NCBI RefSeq assembly: GCF_022761035.1 | Contig: NZ_JAKWJP010000002.1 | Location: 558,001-622,000, forward strand | DNA: 64,000 nucleotides | Source of the DNA: Microbacterium sp. SS28 | Lineage (GTDB): Bacteria > Actinomycetota > Actinomycetes > Actinomycetales > Microbacteriaceae | Reading direction: 5' to 3' | In this document: in pieces, positions 34,574 through 42,751 of the stretch | How the letters are laid out: each line of letters opens with the position of its first letter | Position numbering within the stretch: the stretch's first letter is position 1 | Position numbers and translations under genes: made by a program | Notes under the pieces: model-generated | What the model saw: only the letters and a program-made list of their open reading frames with translations | What the model was told of the DNA's origin: nothing | Database searches by the model: none

Positions 34574-34609
34574 GGATGTCCCGTCCACGGTAGCGGACGG
34601 GACATCCTA
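34574..34609. promoter_or_regulatory. Perfect inverted repeat overlapping the smc promoter and 5' leader
   Basis: Perfect 13-bp arms GGATGTCCCGTCC (34574-34586) and GGACGGGACATCC (34595-34607) are separated by 8 nt. On the minus strand the TAGGAT -10 box is 34609-34604, so the distal arm overlaps it and the proximal arm lies in the 5' leader 18 nt before the ATG. It could be a protein-binding operator or a 5' hairpin that controls smc translation or stability. Confidence 0.65.
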
Positions 34610-34696
34610 AGCTCCGGCGGCGGGCCGGGGCGGACTCACACGCCCGCGGCGGCGCTGGATCCCACGATCTCGACCATGGACGATCCCGCCGATCCC

Positions 34697-34726
34697 TTGA
34701 CGCCGCCACTCCGCCTGCGCTAGCGT
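34697..34726 (+). promoter_or_regulatory. Strong vegetative promoter upstream of the 34-residue ORF and GNAT genes
   Basis: TTGACG (34697-34702), an 18-nt spacer and TAGCGT (34721-34726) give one of the best -35/-10 pairs in the window. Transcription would start near 34733, leaving a leader of about 28 nt before the small ORF at 34761 and about 310 nt before the first GNAT gene. Confidence 0.7.
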
Positions 34727-34760
34727 CACTGATCGCATCTGAAGTCGAGAGGAGGTCGCC

Positions 34761-34865
34761 ATGATGACGAAGACCCGCACGCAGCCCACAGCGCTCGCGT
34801 TCCCGCGCATCGTCTCCGTCCCGGCGACCCGCTCCTTCTGCGCACTCTCCCACGCGGTCCGCTGA
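34761..34865 (+). CDS. Small ORF (34 residues), possible leader peptide
   Basis: The ATG follows GAGAGGAGG at 5 nt, a strong ribosome binding site, and stands 35 nt after a good promoter. Only 2 of the 34 sense codons end in A or T, which matches real coding sequence here. The peptide starts MMTKTRTQPTALAF and ends RSFCALSHAVR, with no membrane segment. A stretch of 179 nt follows with GC-rich inverted segments (for example 34903-34911 with 34916-34923) before the GNAT genes. It may be a regulatory leader peptide or a small protein; no homolog is known to me. Confidence 0.55.
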   Translation: MMTKTRTQPTALAFPRIVSVPATRSFCALSHAVR

Positions 34866-35044
34866 TCCGCGCGTAGGAGGACTCTGCCCGCAGGCAGGAG
34901 CCGTCCGGGCATCCGTGCCGGACCGCCGCCCCTCCCGGGCATCCCTTCGCGCAGGCCGTGCGGGCATCATCCCCCGCCGCCGTCGCATGACGGCATCCGT
35001 TCGAATTCCGAACCCCCTCACTCGCCTCTGACAAGAGAGCAGAA

Positions 35045-36133
35045 ATGAACACCACGACACTCACCGGGATCGAGTTCCGACCGCTCACGATCCCGGCGAA
35101 CCTGGAATCCGCAGACGCACCCGACTTCATCGCGATGGTCGACGTGCGCAACCGCATCTATCGCGAGGTCGCCGGTCACGACGACCACTCGATGACGGCG
35201 GCCGAGATGATCCCCGTCTACCGGCCCGACGAGTACGAGCTCCGGCTCCTCTGGCTCGTCGTGCAGGACGGCGTCACCGTCGGACGCATCGGCGTCGACA
35301 TCCCGTTCGAAGAGGGCTCGAAGGCCGCCTACTGGCTCGTCGAGCTGATCGAGAGCGCCCAGGGTCAGGGCATCGGCACCGCCGCCTATGCGCTCGTCGA
35401 GGAGACGGCGCGGAAGCACGGCAGGTCGGTGCTGCAGTCCTGGGCTCAGCACGACGCCGACGGAGAGCGCGTCATCGTGCCGCCCACGGGCTTCGGTGCG
35501 CTGCCGGACGACCGCCCCGCGCGCTTCTATCGCGCGAACGGCTACGCGCTCGAGCAGGTCGTGCGCAGCAGCGCCTTCGACCTGCAGGGAACGTTCGACG
35601 AGGTCGAGCGTCTGCTCGACGAGGCGCGCCGTGCCGCCGAAGGCTACCGCGTCCTGCAGTGGACCCTGCCGACGCCGGCCGAATACGTCGAGGGCTATGC
35701 GTGGATGAAGTCGCGCATGTCGACCGACGCACCCTCCGCCGGGCTCGAGTTCGACGAGGAGGTGTGGGACGCGGCACGTCTGGCGATCCACGACGCCTCG
35801 TACACGGACGCGGGACGCCACCTGCTCGTGACCGCCGCGCAGCACATCGAGAGCGGCGTGCTGTGCGCCTTCAACGAGCTCGTCATCGGCGAGGACCGCA
35901 CTGCAGCATCGCACCAGGAGGACACCCTCGTGCTCAAGGAGCACCGCGGCCACAAGCTCGGGACTCTCGTGAAGTGCGAGGGCCTGCTGTCCTGGCGCGG
36001 CATCGCGCCCGACTCGCCCCGCATCATCACCTACAACGCGGAGGAGAACCGCCCCATGCTCGACATCAACGAGGCGATCGGCTTCGCGCCGATCGCCTAC
36101 GAAGGCGCCTGGAAGAAGGTCCTCGATGACTGA
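35045..36133 (+). CDS. Tandem-domain GNAT acetyltransferase, first of a pair
   Basis: The 362-residue cytoplasmic protein has two GNAT-like halves. The first shows LIESAQGQGIGTAAYALVEE (acetyl-CoA loop Q-x-x-G-x-G/A) and the second KEHRGHKLGTLVKCEGLL followed by ITYNAEENRPMLDINEAIGF. Substrate unknown. Double-GNAT proteins of this kind include mycothiol synthase, but the similarity seen is only at fold level. GAGAG lies 4-5 nt before the ATG. It overlaps the next, related gene by 8 nt. Confidence 0.82.
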   Translation: MNTTTLTGIEFRPLTIPANLESADAPDFIAMVDVRNRIYREVAGHDDHSMTAAEMIPVYRPDEYELRLLWLVVQDGVTVGRIGVDIPFEEGSKAAYWLVELIESAQGQGIGTAAYALVEETARKHGRSVLQSWAQHDADGERVIVPPTGFGALPDDRPARFYRANGYALEQVVRSSAFDLQGTFDEVERLLDEARRAAEGYRVLQWTLPTPAEYVEGYAWMKSRMSTDAPSAGLEFDEEVWDAARLAIHDASYTDAGRHLLVTAAQHIESGVLCAFNELVIGEDRTAASHQEDTLVLKEHRGHKLGTLVKCEGLLSWRGIAPDSPRIITYNAEENRPMLDINEAIGFAPIAYEGAWKKVLDD

Positions 36134-37220
36134 CATCGCACTGCCGCACCTCACCGTGAGCCGCCTGACCATCCCGGAGAGCCTGGACGCCCCCGACGCG
36201 GGAGCGTTCCTCGACTTCATCCGGATCGCGAACGCCGCCTGCCGGCGGGACGCGGGACACTCGGACCTCGACTATGAGGCCCACGGGGAGCTCGCGTGGT
36301 GGCACGACGAGAGCGACTGGGGGCATGCGGGCTTCGCCGCCGAGCGTGACGGGGTGATCCTCGGCTTCGCGAAGCTCGTCTATCCGAAGGAGGAGGACGC
36401 CGAGACTGCCGAGTTCGAGCTCTGGGTCGACCCTGACCGCTGGGGCGAGGGTGCCGAGGAGGCCCTCCTGCAGGCCGTGGAGGACGAGGCGCGCGCCATC
36501 GGCCGCGGCACGATCCAGATCTTCACGCTCCACCGCGCCGAGGCGAGCGGTCCGCCGCTCGTGCCGTCGACGGGGTTCGGTTCGGTCCCGGCCGAGGACC
36601 GGCAGACGGTATTCCAGCTCGAGAACGGCTACACGCTCGAGCAGGTGGAGCGCACGAGCGCCTTCGATCTGCAGGGATCGTTCGACACCGTCGAGCGGAT
36701 GCTCGAGACGGCGCTCGCGAAGGCCGGCGCCGACTACCGGCCCATCGCGTGGACGTCGCCGACGCCCGAGCCGTATCAGGAGGGTCTCGCCTACGCGATG
36801 TCGCGCATGTCGACCGACGTCCCGCAGGGCGGACTCGTCGTCGACGAGCAGAAATGGGATGCCGAGCGAGTCCGCCGTCGCGACGCGCGCCTTCAGGCGG
36901 AGGGGCTCACGGTGTCGATCGCCTGCGTCGAGCACGTCCCGACCGGCACGATCGCGGCGTACAACGAACTCACGATCCAGGCCGATCACACGGCGGCGAG
37001 CTCGCAGTGGGGCACTCTCGTGCTCGCGGAGCACCGCGGTCATGCCCTCGGCACGATCGTGAAGTGCGTGAACCTCCTGCGCTGGCGCGAGCTCGTGCCG
37101 GAGTCGCCGCGGATCACGACGTTCAACGCCGAAGAGAACGAGCACATGCTCGCGATCAACGTCGCGCTGGGCTTCACGCCCGTGTCGTACGCGGGCGCCT
37201 GGAAGAAGATCCTGGATTGA
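36126..37220 (+). CDS. Tandem-domain GNAT acetyltransferase, second of a pair
   Basis: A paralog of the preceding gene (364 residues), alike along its length: YAMSRMSTDVPQGGLVVDEQ here against YAWMKSRMSTDAPSAG there, and VLAEHRGHALGTIVKCVNLL with TTFNAEENEHMLAINVALGF near the C-terminus. The first half has a weaker acetyl-CoA loop (PDRWGEGAEEALLQAVEDEA), so that domain may have lost activity. The ATG lies inside the end of the first gene (8-nt overlap). A strong terminator follows 5 nt after the stop. The substrate is unknown. Confidence 0.82.
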   Translation: MTDIALPHLTVSRLTIPESLDAPDAGAFLDFIRIANAACRRDAGHSDLDYEAHGELAWWHDESDWGHAGFAAERDGVILGFAKLVYPKEEDAETAEFELWVDPDRWGEGAEEALLQAVEDEARAIGRGTIQIFTLHRAEASGPPLVPSTGFGSVPAEDRQTVFQLENGYTLEQVERTSAFDLQGSFDTVERMLETALAKAGADYRPIAWTSPTPEPYQEGLAYAMSRMSTDVPQGGLVVDEQKWDAERVRRRDARLQAEGLTVSIACVEHVPTGTIAAYNELTIQADHTAASSQWGTLVLAEHRGHALGTIVKCVNLLRWRELVPESPRITTFNAEENEHMLAINVALGFTPVSYAGAWKKILD

Positions 37221-37225
37221 GAAGA

Positions 37226-37266
37226 CGGATGCCGCTCCCCGCCGCTCGCGCGGGGAGCGGCATCCG
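37226..37266. terminator. Hairpin terminator after the GNAT pair
   Basis: Perfect 17-bp arms (CGGATGCCGCTCCCCGC at 37226-37242 and its complement at 37250-37266) flank a 7-nt loop. It begins 5 nt after the second GNAT stop. No T-run follows, which is common for actinobacterial terminators. Both arms contain the GGATGCCGC motif that is over-represented in this window. Confidence 0.8.
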
Positions 37267-37299
37267 CTCCTCAGCGCTCGGCACCGAGTGCCACTCGGT

Positions 37300-37328
37300 T
37301 TGACATCGGGTTCCGGATCGCGGATGCT
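37300..37328 (+). promoter_or_regulatory. Promoter of the GH5 gene
   Basis: TTGACA (37300-37305), a 17-nt spacer and GATGCT (37323-37328) precede the GH5 gene. Transcription would start near 37335, giving a leader of about 33 nt with GGAG shortly before the ATG at 37368. Confidence 0.6.
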
Positions 37329-37367
37329 GTGCAGGCCCGAAACACCCTCTTGTCACGACGGAGTGCC

Positions 37368-39704
37368 ATGAAGCCTGTCCGCCGCGCCCTCGTCGCCGTG
37401 TCCGCGACGGCGATCCTCGTCATCGCGCAGGCGATCCTCGACCCGACGGGACTGCTGGCGCTCGTGGGCTGGTCGGGCGCCGTGCCCTCGCTCGAGGCGG
37501 GCATCTGGCCGTTCGCCGCTTACGTCGTGTTCGTCCCCGTCCTGCTCGGGGTCGTGGCATGGGTCGCCGTGCGGGCGGGCGACCGGTTCTGGACTCTGGT
37601 GCCGGGCATCGTGCTGGCGGTGCTCCTCGCGCAAGCCGCCGCGTGCTTCGTCATGACGTGGAACCTCGGAGTCTCGGCGTGGGCTGCCGGGTACGTCACG
37701 GCCAAGGCGGTTCCGGCGGCACTCATCGTCGCGGCGGCGACGCGACTGCTCGGCGGGCGTTCCGTGCGTGAGCGACACGCGCGCGGAGCGGTGTGGATTC
37801 CTGCGATCGTGTTCGCCGGTCTCGCGCCGCTGCTCTCGGGACTGTGGTGGACGAGCGTCGCGTACGCCCCGGGAGTTCCGGCGCCGGCGTCCCACCGCGA
37901 CCCGATCTCGATGATCCTGGGCATGCTCGTCCTCGCCGGAGCGACGGTTCTCTGCCTGCGGTGGATGCGACCGCGCGTGCGCGGCATCCTCGGCGGCTGG
38001 CTCGCCGCCGTCGCGGCCGGCGCGGGGCTCGGCCTCGTGCAGGCGATCGTCGGATTTGCCTTCGACCGCGGCGCGACGGGCGAGCTCTGGCCCCTCATGA
38101 ACGCCTACGTGGCCGTCGCCGACGGCGCATCCTTCGGAGCCTGCCTCGGATGGATCGTCGGGGTGACCGCGGTGGTCGCGGACCGTGCGACCTCCCCGCG
38201 CGCAGCCCAGGCGCTTCGGCTCGCCGCCGCGCTCGTCGTCGTGGCGGCGACCGCGGCGGCCGTCATCCTGCCGTCGTCGACGGCCGCCGCATCGTCCGGC
38301 GCCGCGCAGCCCGCCCCGCCCGCCGGATACCTGCGCGCCGACGGCGGGATCATCACCGACGGCGAGGGCGATCAGGTGCTCCTGCGGGGCGTCAACGTCA
38401 ATCAGCTCGTCGACTTCTTCCAGCCCGCTGCCAACCTTCCGGCCACGCGCCCGCTGACGGAAGACGACTTCGCCGGCATCGCCGAGCAGGGATTCAACGT
38501 CGTGCGCCTGGGACTGTCGTGGTCCGCGCTCGAGCCCGAACCCGGCACGATCGATGAGGCGTATCTCGAGAAGATCCAGGATGCCGTCGGCTGGGCGAAG
38601 AAGCACGACATCTACATCGTGCTCGACATGCACCAGGACGGCTGGTGGGCGGGCAACACGACAGCCGGCACGGTGTGCCGGCCCGGCACCGACCCGATGT
38701 GGGGCTATGACGGCGCGCCCGCATGGGCGACGCTGACCGACGGCGCTCCGCGCTGCTCCTTCACAGGCCGCGACATCTCGCCCGCCGGCGACCGCGCCTT
38801 CCAGAACTTCTACTTCGACACCGACGGCGTGCAGAGCGCACTCGTCGACACGTGGGGGAAGCTCGCCGCCGTCTTCAGCGACGAGCCGACCGTCGCCGGC
38901 TACGACCTGCTGAACGAGCCCGGCTTCGGCGAGACGGCGCCCGTGACGACGTCGCACCTGCTGGGGCGCTTCTACGGCCGTGCGATCGACGCGATCCGCG
39001 CAGCGGATGCTCCGCAGATCGTCTTCATCGAGCCGAGCATCTTCTGGTCGGGGCTGGGCTTCGACAGCGGGCCGACGCCGGGCTTCACCGATGACGACAA
39101 CCTCGTATACTCCCCCCATCTGTATGCCGAGTCGATCACGATGGATCGCTCCCTGGGCCTGCCGCCCATCGTCGGCATCGAGGGCCAGTTCGAGCTCGCC
39201 TCCCGCGCCGCCGACGCCTACGGCATGCCGCTGTGGTCGGGCGAGTACGGCTACTGGGGCGACGACGCCGACCGCGTGGCCCGCCTCACCCGCTACGCCG
39301 CCGCGGAGGATGCGCACATCCTCGGCAGCGCCTACTGGGTCTGGAAGCAGGCGTGCGGCGACCCGCAGGGCTTCTCCACCGATATCAGCGACGCGCTCCA
39401 GCGCGAAGAGTGCGCGACCGGCAGCGCCGCCGCTCCGCGCGACGACCTGCTCGCGATCCTCAGCCGCGCATACCCGCGATCGGCGCCGGGCGCGCTGACG
39501 TCGCTGAAGGCGGACGGTGCGCGGGTCGAGCTCGCCGGCACGACCGAGGACGAGGGATGCGGTCTCGAAGTGTGGGTGCCGGGTTCTGCCGCGCCGGAGA
39601 TCGACTCGTCGGGGGTCACCGCGCTCAAGACCGCACAGGTTGCGGGCGGGTGGCTCGTGACCGGCTGCGCAGAAGGCGACTACTCGCTCTCGACGGAGGG
39701 GTAG
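37368..39704 (+). CDS. GH5 glycoside hydrolase (endoglycosylceramidase-like) with an N-terminal multi-pass membrane domain
   Basis: The 778-residue protein has about nine hydrophobic segments in residues 1-310 and then a catalytic domain from about 320. The domain shows RGVNVNQLVDFFQP, IVLDMHQDGWW, YDLLNEPGFG (acid/base Glu, about 517), FIEPSIFWSGLG, SPHLYAESI and SGEYGYWGDD (nucleophile Glu, about 625), matching GH5 enzymes such as endoglycosylceramidases. With an N-in start (KPVRR) and nine spans, the enzyme domain would face outside. A small beta-domain of about 75 residues ends the protein. The ATG at 37368 has GGAG 4 nt upstream. Substrate, possibly a glycolipid, is inferred. Confidence 0.83.
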   Translation: MKPVRRALVAVSATAILVIAQAILDPTGLLALVGWSGAVPSLEAGIWPFAAYVVFVPVLLGVVAWVAVRAGDRFWTLVPGIVLAVLLAQAAACFVMTWNLGVSAWAAGYVTAKAVPAALIVAAATRLLGGRSVRERHARGAVWIPAIVFAGLAPLLSGLWWTSVAYAPGVPAPASHRDPISMILGMLVLAGATVLCLRWMRPRVRGILGGWLAAVAAGAGLGLVQAIVGFAFDRGATGELWPLMNAYVAVADGASFGACLGWIVGVTAVVADRATSPRAAQALRLAAALVVVAATAAAVILPSSTAAASSGAAQPAPPAGYLRADGGIITDGEGDQVLLRGVNVNQLVDFFQPAANLPATRPLTEDDFAGIAEQGFNVVRLGLSWSALEPEPGTIDEAYLEKIQDAVGWAKKHDIYIVLDMHQDGWWAGNTTAGTVCRPGTDPMWGYDGAPAWATLTDGAPRCSFTGRDISPAGDRAFQNFYFDTDGVQSALVDTWGKLAAVFSDEPTVAGYDLLNEPGFGETAPVTTSHLLGRFYGRAIDAIRAADAPQIVFIEPSIFWSGLGFDSGPTPGFTDDDNLVYSPHLYAESITMDRSLGLPPIVGIEGQFELASRAADAYGMPLWSGEYGYWGDDADRVARLTRYAAAEDAHILGSAYWVWKQACGDPQGFSTDISDALQREECATGSAAAPRDDLLAILSRAYPRSAPGALTSLKADGARVELAGTTEDEGCGLEVWVPGSAAPEIDSSGVTALKTAQVAGGWLVTGCAEGDYSLSTEG

Positions 39705-39710
39705 CCGCAC

Positions 39711-40625
39711 TCAGCGCGGCCGCGGCGCCTTCTGGCAGTGCGGGCAGAAGTGGCTCGAGCGGTTCATGAACGAGACGCGGACGATGGGTCGGCCGCAGCG
39801 GGCGCACGGCTGCCCCGTCCGGCCGTACGCGTTGAGGGAGTGCTCGAAGTAGCCGGCCTGCCCGTTGACGTTGACGTACTGCGCGTCGAAGCTCGTGCCG
39901 CCCTCGGCGAGGGCCTTCTCGAGGACGGCGCGCACTTCGGCGAGCAGGCGCCCCGTTGCGCGGCTCGAGAGCGTGCGGGCGATCGCCTGCGGATGGATGC
40001 GGGATGCCCACAGCGCCTCGTCGGCGTAGATGTTGCCGATGCCGCTCGCGACCGTCTGATCGAGCAGGACGCGCTTGATCTCGGAGTCCTTGCGCGCGAG
40101 GACCGCGCGGAACTCCCGGTCGGAGAAGGCGGGGTCGAGCGGGTCGCGCGCGATGTGCGCGACCTGGCTGGGGACGGTCGGCGCCGCGGTTCCGCGGCCG
40201 CCGGGAGCGGCATCCCGTGTCGGAACCAGCCGGTCGACGGCGAGCGAGCCGAAGGTCCGCTGATCCGCGAAGACGACCGAGAGCTCACCGTGATCGGGAT
40301 GCTGCAGATCGAGCCGCACGCGCTCGTGGCGCTCGGCGGGGGCGCCGGGTGCGCGGACGAGCAGCTGGCCGCTCATGCCGAGGTGACCCACGACCGCCTC
40401 GTCGGCGCCGTCGCCCCGAGGCGCGAGCGGAAGCCACAGGAACTTGCCGCGGCGGGCGGCTCCCTCGACGACGCGCCCCGTCAGGGTCGCCTCGAAGTCC
40501 GCCCCGCCGCCCTCGTGTCGGGTGAGGGCGCGTTCGTCGTGCACCGTGACCGCGACGATCATCGCGTGCGACACGGCCGGTTCGAGCCCTGCCCGGACGA
40601 CCTCGACTTCGGGAAGCTCAGGCAC
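39711..40625 (-). CDS. mutM: Formamidopyrimidine-DNA glycosylase
   Basis: MutM (Fpg) removes 8-oxoguanine and cuts the abasic site. The 304 residues begin PELPEVEVVRAGLEPAV after the initiator, with the catalytic Pro2 and Glu3 region. Helix-two-turn-helix residues are in LLDQTVASGIGNIYADEALW. The C-terminal zinc finger CARCGRPI ... FCPHCQ has C-x2-C-x16-C-x2-C. The start is a GTG at 40625, overlapping the end of rnc by 8 nt. It ends 6 nt from the stop of the convergent GH5 gene. rnc-mutM-smc is a common order; here 5 kb separates mutM from smc. Confidence 0.95.
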   Translation of the reverse strand: MPELPEVEVVRAGLEPAVSHAMIVAVTVHDERALTRHEGGGADFEATLTGRVVEGAARRGKFLWLPLAPRGDGADEAVVGHLGMSGQLLVRAPGAPAERHERVRLDLQHPDHGELSVVFADQRTFGSLAVDRLVPTRDAAPGGRGTAAPTVPSQVAHIARDPLDPAFSDREFRAVLARKDSEIKRVLLDQTVASGIGNIYADEALWASRIHPQAIARTLSSRATGRLLAEVRAVLEKALAEGGTSFDAQYVNVNGQAGYFEHSLNAYGRTGQPCARCGRPIVRVSFMNRSSHFCPHCQKAPRPR

Positions 40626-41343
40626 GCCCGCTGAGTCCGCGCCACGCCGCGAGGGCCGCCGCGGCTTCCGCGTGCTTCTTGCTCGTGCCCGCGCCTTCGG
40701 CGCTGACATCGCCCACCGTCACGGTCGCGGTGAAGCGGCGATCGTGGTCGGGTCCTGTCGAGGTGACGGTGTAGACGGGCGCGGGAGACTGCCGGCGCGC
40801 GGCGAGCTCCTGCAGGCTCGTCTTGGGGTCCATCGCGGCGCCGTATCTGTCTTGGTCGGCGAACAGCGGCTCGATGAGGCGCAGCACGAGGGCCGTCGCG
40901 GCATCCGCCCCCAGAGAGATGTACGTCGCGCCGATGATCGCCTCGAGCGTGTCGGCGAGGATCGAGTCCTTGTCGCGGCCGCCCGTGAGCTGCTCGCCGC
41001 GCCCCAGGAGCACGTGCTCGCCGAGGCCGATGCGGCGCGCGACGTCTGCGAGCGCCACGGTCGACACGACGGCGGCGCGACGCTTCGCGAGCGAGCCCTC
41101 ATCGAGGTCGGGATGCTCCGTGTACAGGCGCACCGTCACGGCCTGCCCCAGCACGGAGTCGCCGAGGAACTCGAGGCGCTCGTTGTGCGGGATCTGCCCG
41201 TGCTCGTACGCGAACGAGCGATGCGTCAGGGCGAGCGAAAGAAGCCCGGCGTCGATGTCGACGCCGAGCTCCTCGACGAGGGCAGTGCGGGGGGCCGGCT
41301 CGACCGGCCCCTCGGCAGTGCGCCCGAAAGTGACGTCCGTCAC
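40618..41343 (-). CDS. rnc: Ribonuclease III
   Basis: RNase III cuts double-stranded RNA, including rRNA precursors. The 241 residues show the signature NERLEFLGDSVLGQAVTV, the second acidic site in ADTLEAIIGATYISLG, and a C-terminal dsRNA-binding domain (SLQELAARRQSPAPVYTV; AEGAGTSKKHAEAAAALAAW). The start ATG... ATGACGGACGTC lies 16 nt after the rpmF stop. It overlaps mutM by 8 nt, so both belong to the rpmF-rnc-mutM operon. Confidence 0.96.
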   Translation of the reverse strand: MTDVTFGRTAEGPVEPAPRTALVEELGVDIDAGLLSLALTHRSFAYEHGQIPHNERLEFLGDSVLGQAVTVRLYTEHPDLDEGSLAKRRAAVVSTVALADVARRIGLGEHVLLGRGEQLTGGRDKDSILADTLEAIIGATYISLGADAATALVLRLIEPLFADQDRYGAAMDPKTSLQELAARRQSPAPVYTVTSTGPDHDRRFTATVTVGDVSAEGAGTSKKHAEAAAALAAWRGLSGRA

Positions 41344-41359
41344 GTCGCCGTACCGGCGA

Positions 41360-41569
41360 TCAGACGTCGGCGACCTTGCGGCCCTTGTACTCGAGGAACA
41401 GCTCGGTGCCCTGCGAGTCGGTGACGACCTTCGCCTGGTGCGGACGGCTGTAGACGACCTTGCCGTTCTCGATCGTGGTGGTCAGCGTGATGGGCGCTGC
41501 CTTCCACTGGGCGCGGCGCGAACGGGTGTTGGAGCGGGAGACCTTCCGCTTCGGGGGGTTACCTGCCAT
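41360..41569 (-). CDS. rpmF: 50S ribosomal protein L32
   Basis: A 69-residue basic protein starting AGNPPKRKVSRSNTRSRRAQ after Met, the L32 signature. The zinc-binding Cys pairs found in some L32 proteins are absent, so this is the Cys-less form. It follows the DUF177 gene by 42 nt, a nearly universal pairing, and precedes rnc. Confidence 0.95.
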   Translation of the reverse strand: MAGNPPKRKVSRSNTRSRRAQWKAAPITLTTTIENGKVVYSRPHQAKVVTDSQGTELFLEYKGRKVADV

Positions 41570-41611
41570 GGCATGCTCTCTTCTGTGTTCCGGGCGACGA
41601 GGCGCGTTGCT

Positions 41612-42139
41612 TCAGTCGTCGTGGTCTGGGGTGTAGTCCTGGAGCGCCGCCCAGCGTGGATCGAGGGGCTCGCGCTGCTCTGACCCGGTGCTCGCGGTCA
41701 GCCTCTCGCCCGTGACCGGATCGAGGCCGGGGCAATCCGGCTGACACACCGGCTGAAACGGAAGCGACAGGACAATCGCATCTCTGACCAGAGTTTCAAG
41801 ATCCACGTGGTCGTCTTGAACCTCGAAGTCAGCTGCTTCCTCTCCAGGATACGCGAAAAGCTCCTGAAACTCGACTTCGAGCGGCTCGGCCACGTCGCGC
41901 AGGCACCGCCCGCACATTCCCGTGTACCGCGTGTCGACCTCGCCCGTGACGAGGATGCCCTCGTGGACCGATTCGAGCCGCACCTCGAGTGCGACGGGCT
42001 CGCCCTCGGCGATCGCGACGAGGCCCTCGCCCCATTTGGCGGGCGCGGGCAGCGCGAAGGAGTGCTCGCGCATCTCCCCCGAGCGGTGGACGATGTCGCG
42101 GACGGGGATGTCGAACGGTCCGGCGTGGCGATTCCTCAC
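41612..42139 (-). CDS. DUF177 (YceD) family protein
   Basis: YceD-family proteins lie upstream of rpmF in most bacteria and are linked to 23S rRNA processing. The 175 residues include AIAEGEPVALEVRLESVHEG, GEVDTRYTGMCGRCLRDVAE (C-x2-C) and CQPDCPGLDPVTGERL (C-x3-C), which together could bind a metal. The GTG at 42139 is chosen because TAGCAT ends 8 nt before it, in line with leaderless starts elsewhere in the window. A longer in-frame form from 42172 would read through this box. Confidence 0.88.
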   Translation of the reverse strand: MRNRHAGPFDIPVRDIVHRSGEMREHSFALPAPAKWGEGLVAIAEGEPVALEVRLESVHEGILVTGEVDTRYTGMCGRCLRDVAEPLEVEFQELFAYPGEEAADFEVQDDHVDLETLVRDAIVLSLPFQPVCQPDCPGLDPVTGERLTASTGSEQREPLDPRWAALQDYTPDHDD

Positions 42140-42214
42140 GGTCGTCCATGCTACCCGCGGGAGCCTGTGCACCCGCCGCGTGCGCGCCGGTGCGGGTCGC
42201 GTCGGAGGGCTTCG

Positions 42215-42709
42215 TCAGATGGCGGCGGGCGTACCGAGGAAGCGGGCGACGGCGGGCGGGACGAAGGGCGACACATCGCCGCCGAGCGCCGCGACCTGCC
42301 GCACGAGCGAGCTCGACACGAGGGCGTGCGCGGGGTCGGGCAGCAGGAACACGGTCTCGACGTGCGCGAGATGCCGGTTCACGATGGCCATCGGCGTCTC
42401 GTATGCGACGTCGACCTGCGACCGGATGCCCTTCACGAGCACTCCCGCTCCCACGTCGGTCGCGTAGTCCACGAGCAGCCCGACACTCCAGGACGCGACG
42501 ACGACATCGCCCTCGACATCGCCTTCCGCGATCGACTGCTCGAGGAGGGCGAGCCGCTGGGCGATGGGCAGCATCGCCTCCTTGCCCGGGTTGTGGACGA
42601 CGAGCACGTGAAGGCGGTCGTAGAGCTTCGCGGCCCTCCGGATGACATCGAGGTGCCCGAGGGTCGGCGGGTCGAATGATCCAGGGACGACGGCGATCCT
42701 GCTGCTCAT
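42215..42709 (-). CDS. coaD: Phosphopantetheine adenylyltransferase
   Basis: CoaD adenylates 4'-phosphopantetheine, the step before the last in coenzyme A synthesis. The 164 residues contain [16 protein letters not shown] (T-x-G-H nucleotide motif), [15 protein letters not shown] and [19 protein letters not shown]. The ATG at 42709 lies 7 nt after a TAGGCT box (42722-42717), suggesting a leaderless mRNA. recG ends 42 nt upstream. Confidence 0.95.
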   Translation of the reverse strand: MSSRIAVVPGSFDPPTLGHLDVIRRAAKLYDRLHVLVVHNPGKEAMLPIAQRLALLEQSIAEGDVEGDVVVASWSVGLLVDYATDVGAGVLVKGIRSQVDVAYETPMAIVNRHLAHVETVFLLPDPAHALVSSSLVRQVAALGGDVSPFVPPAVARFLGTPAAI

Positions 42710-42751
42710 GCCGCTCAGCCTAACGGCGGCCGACTATGACCCAGCCCTGAA

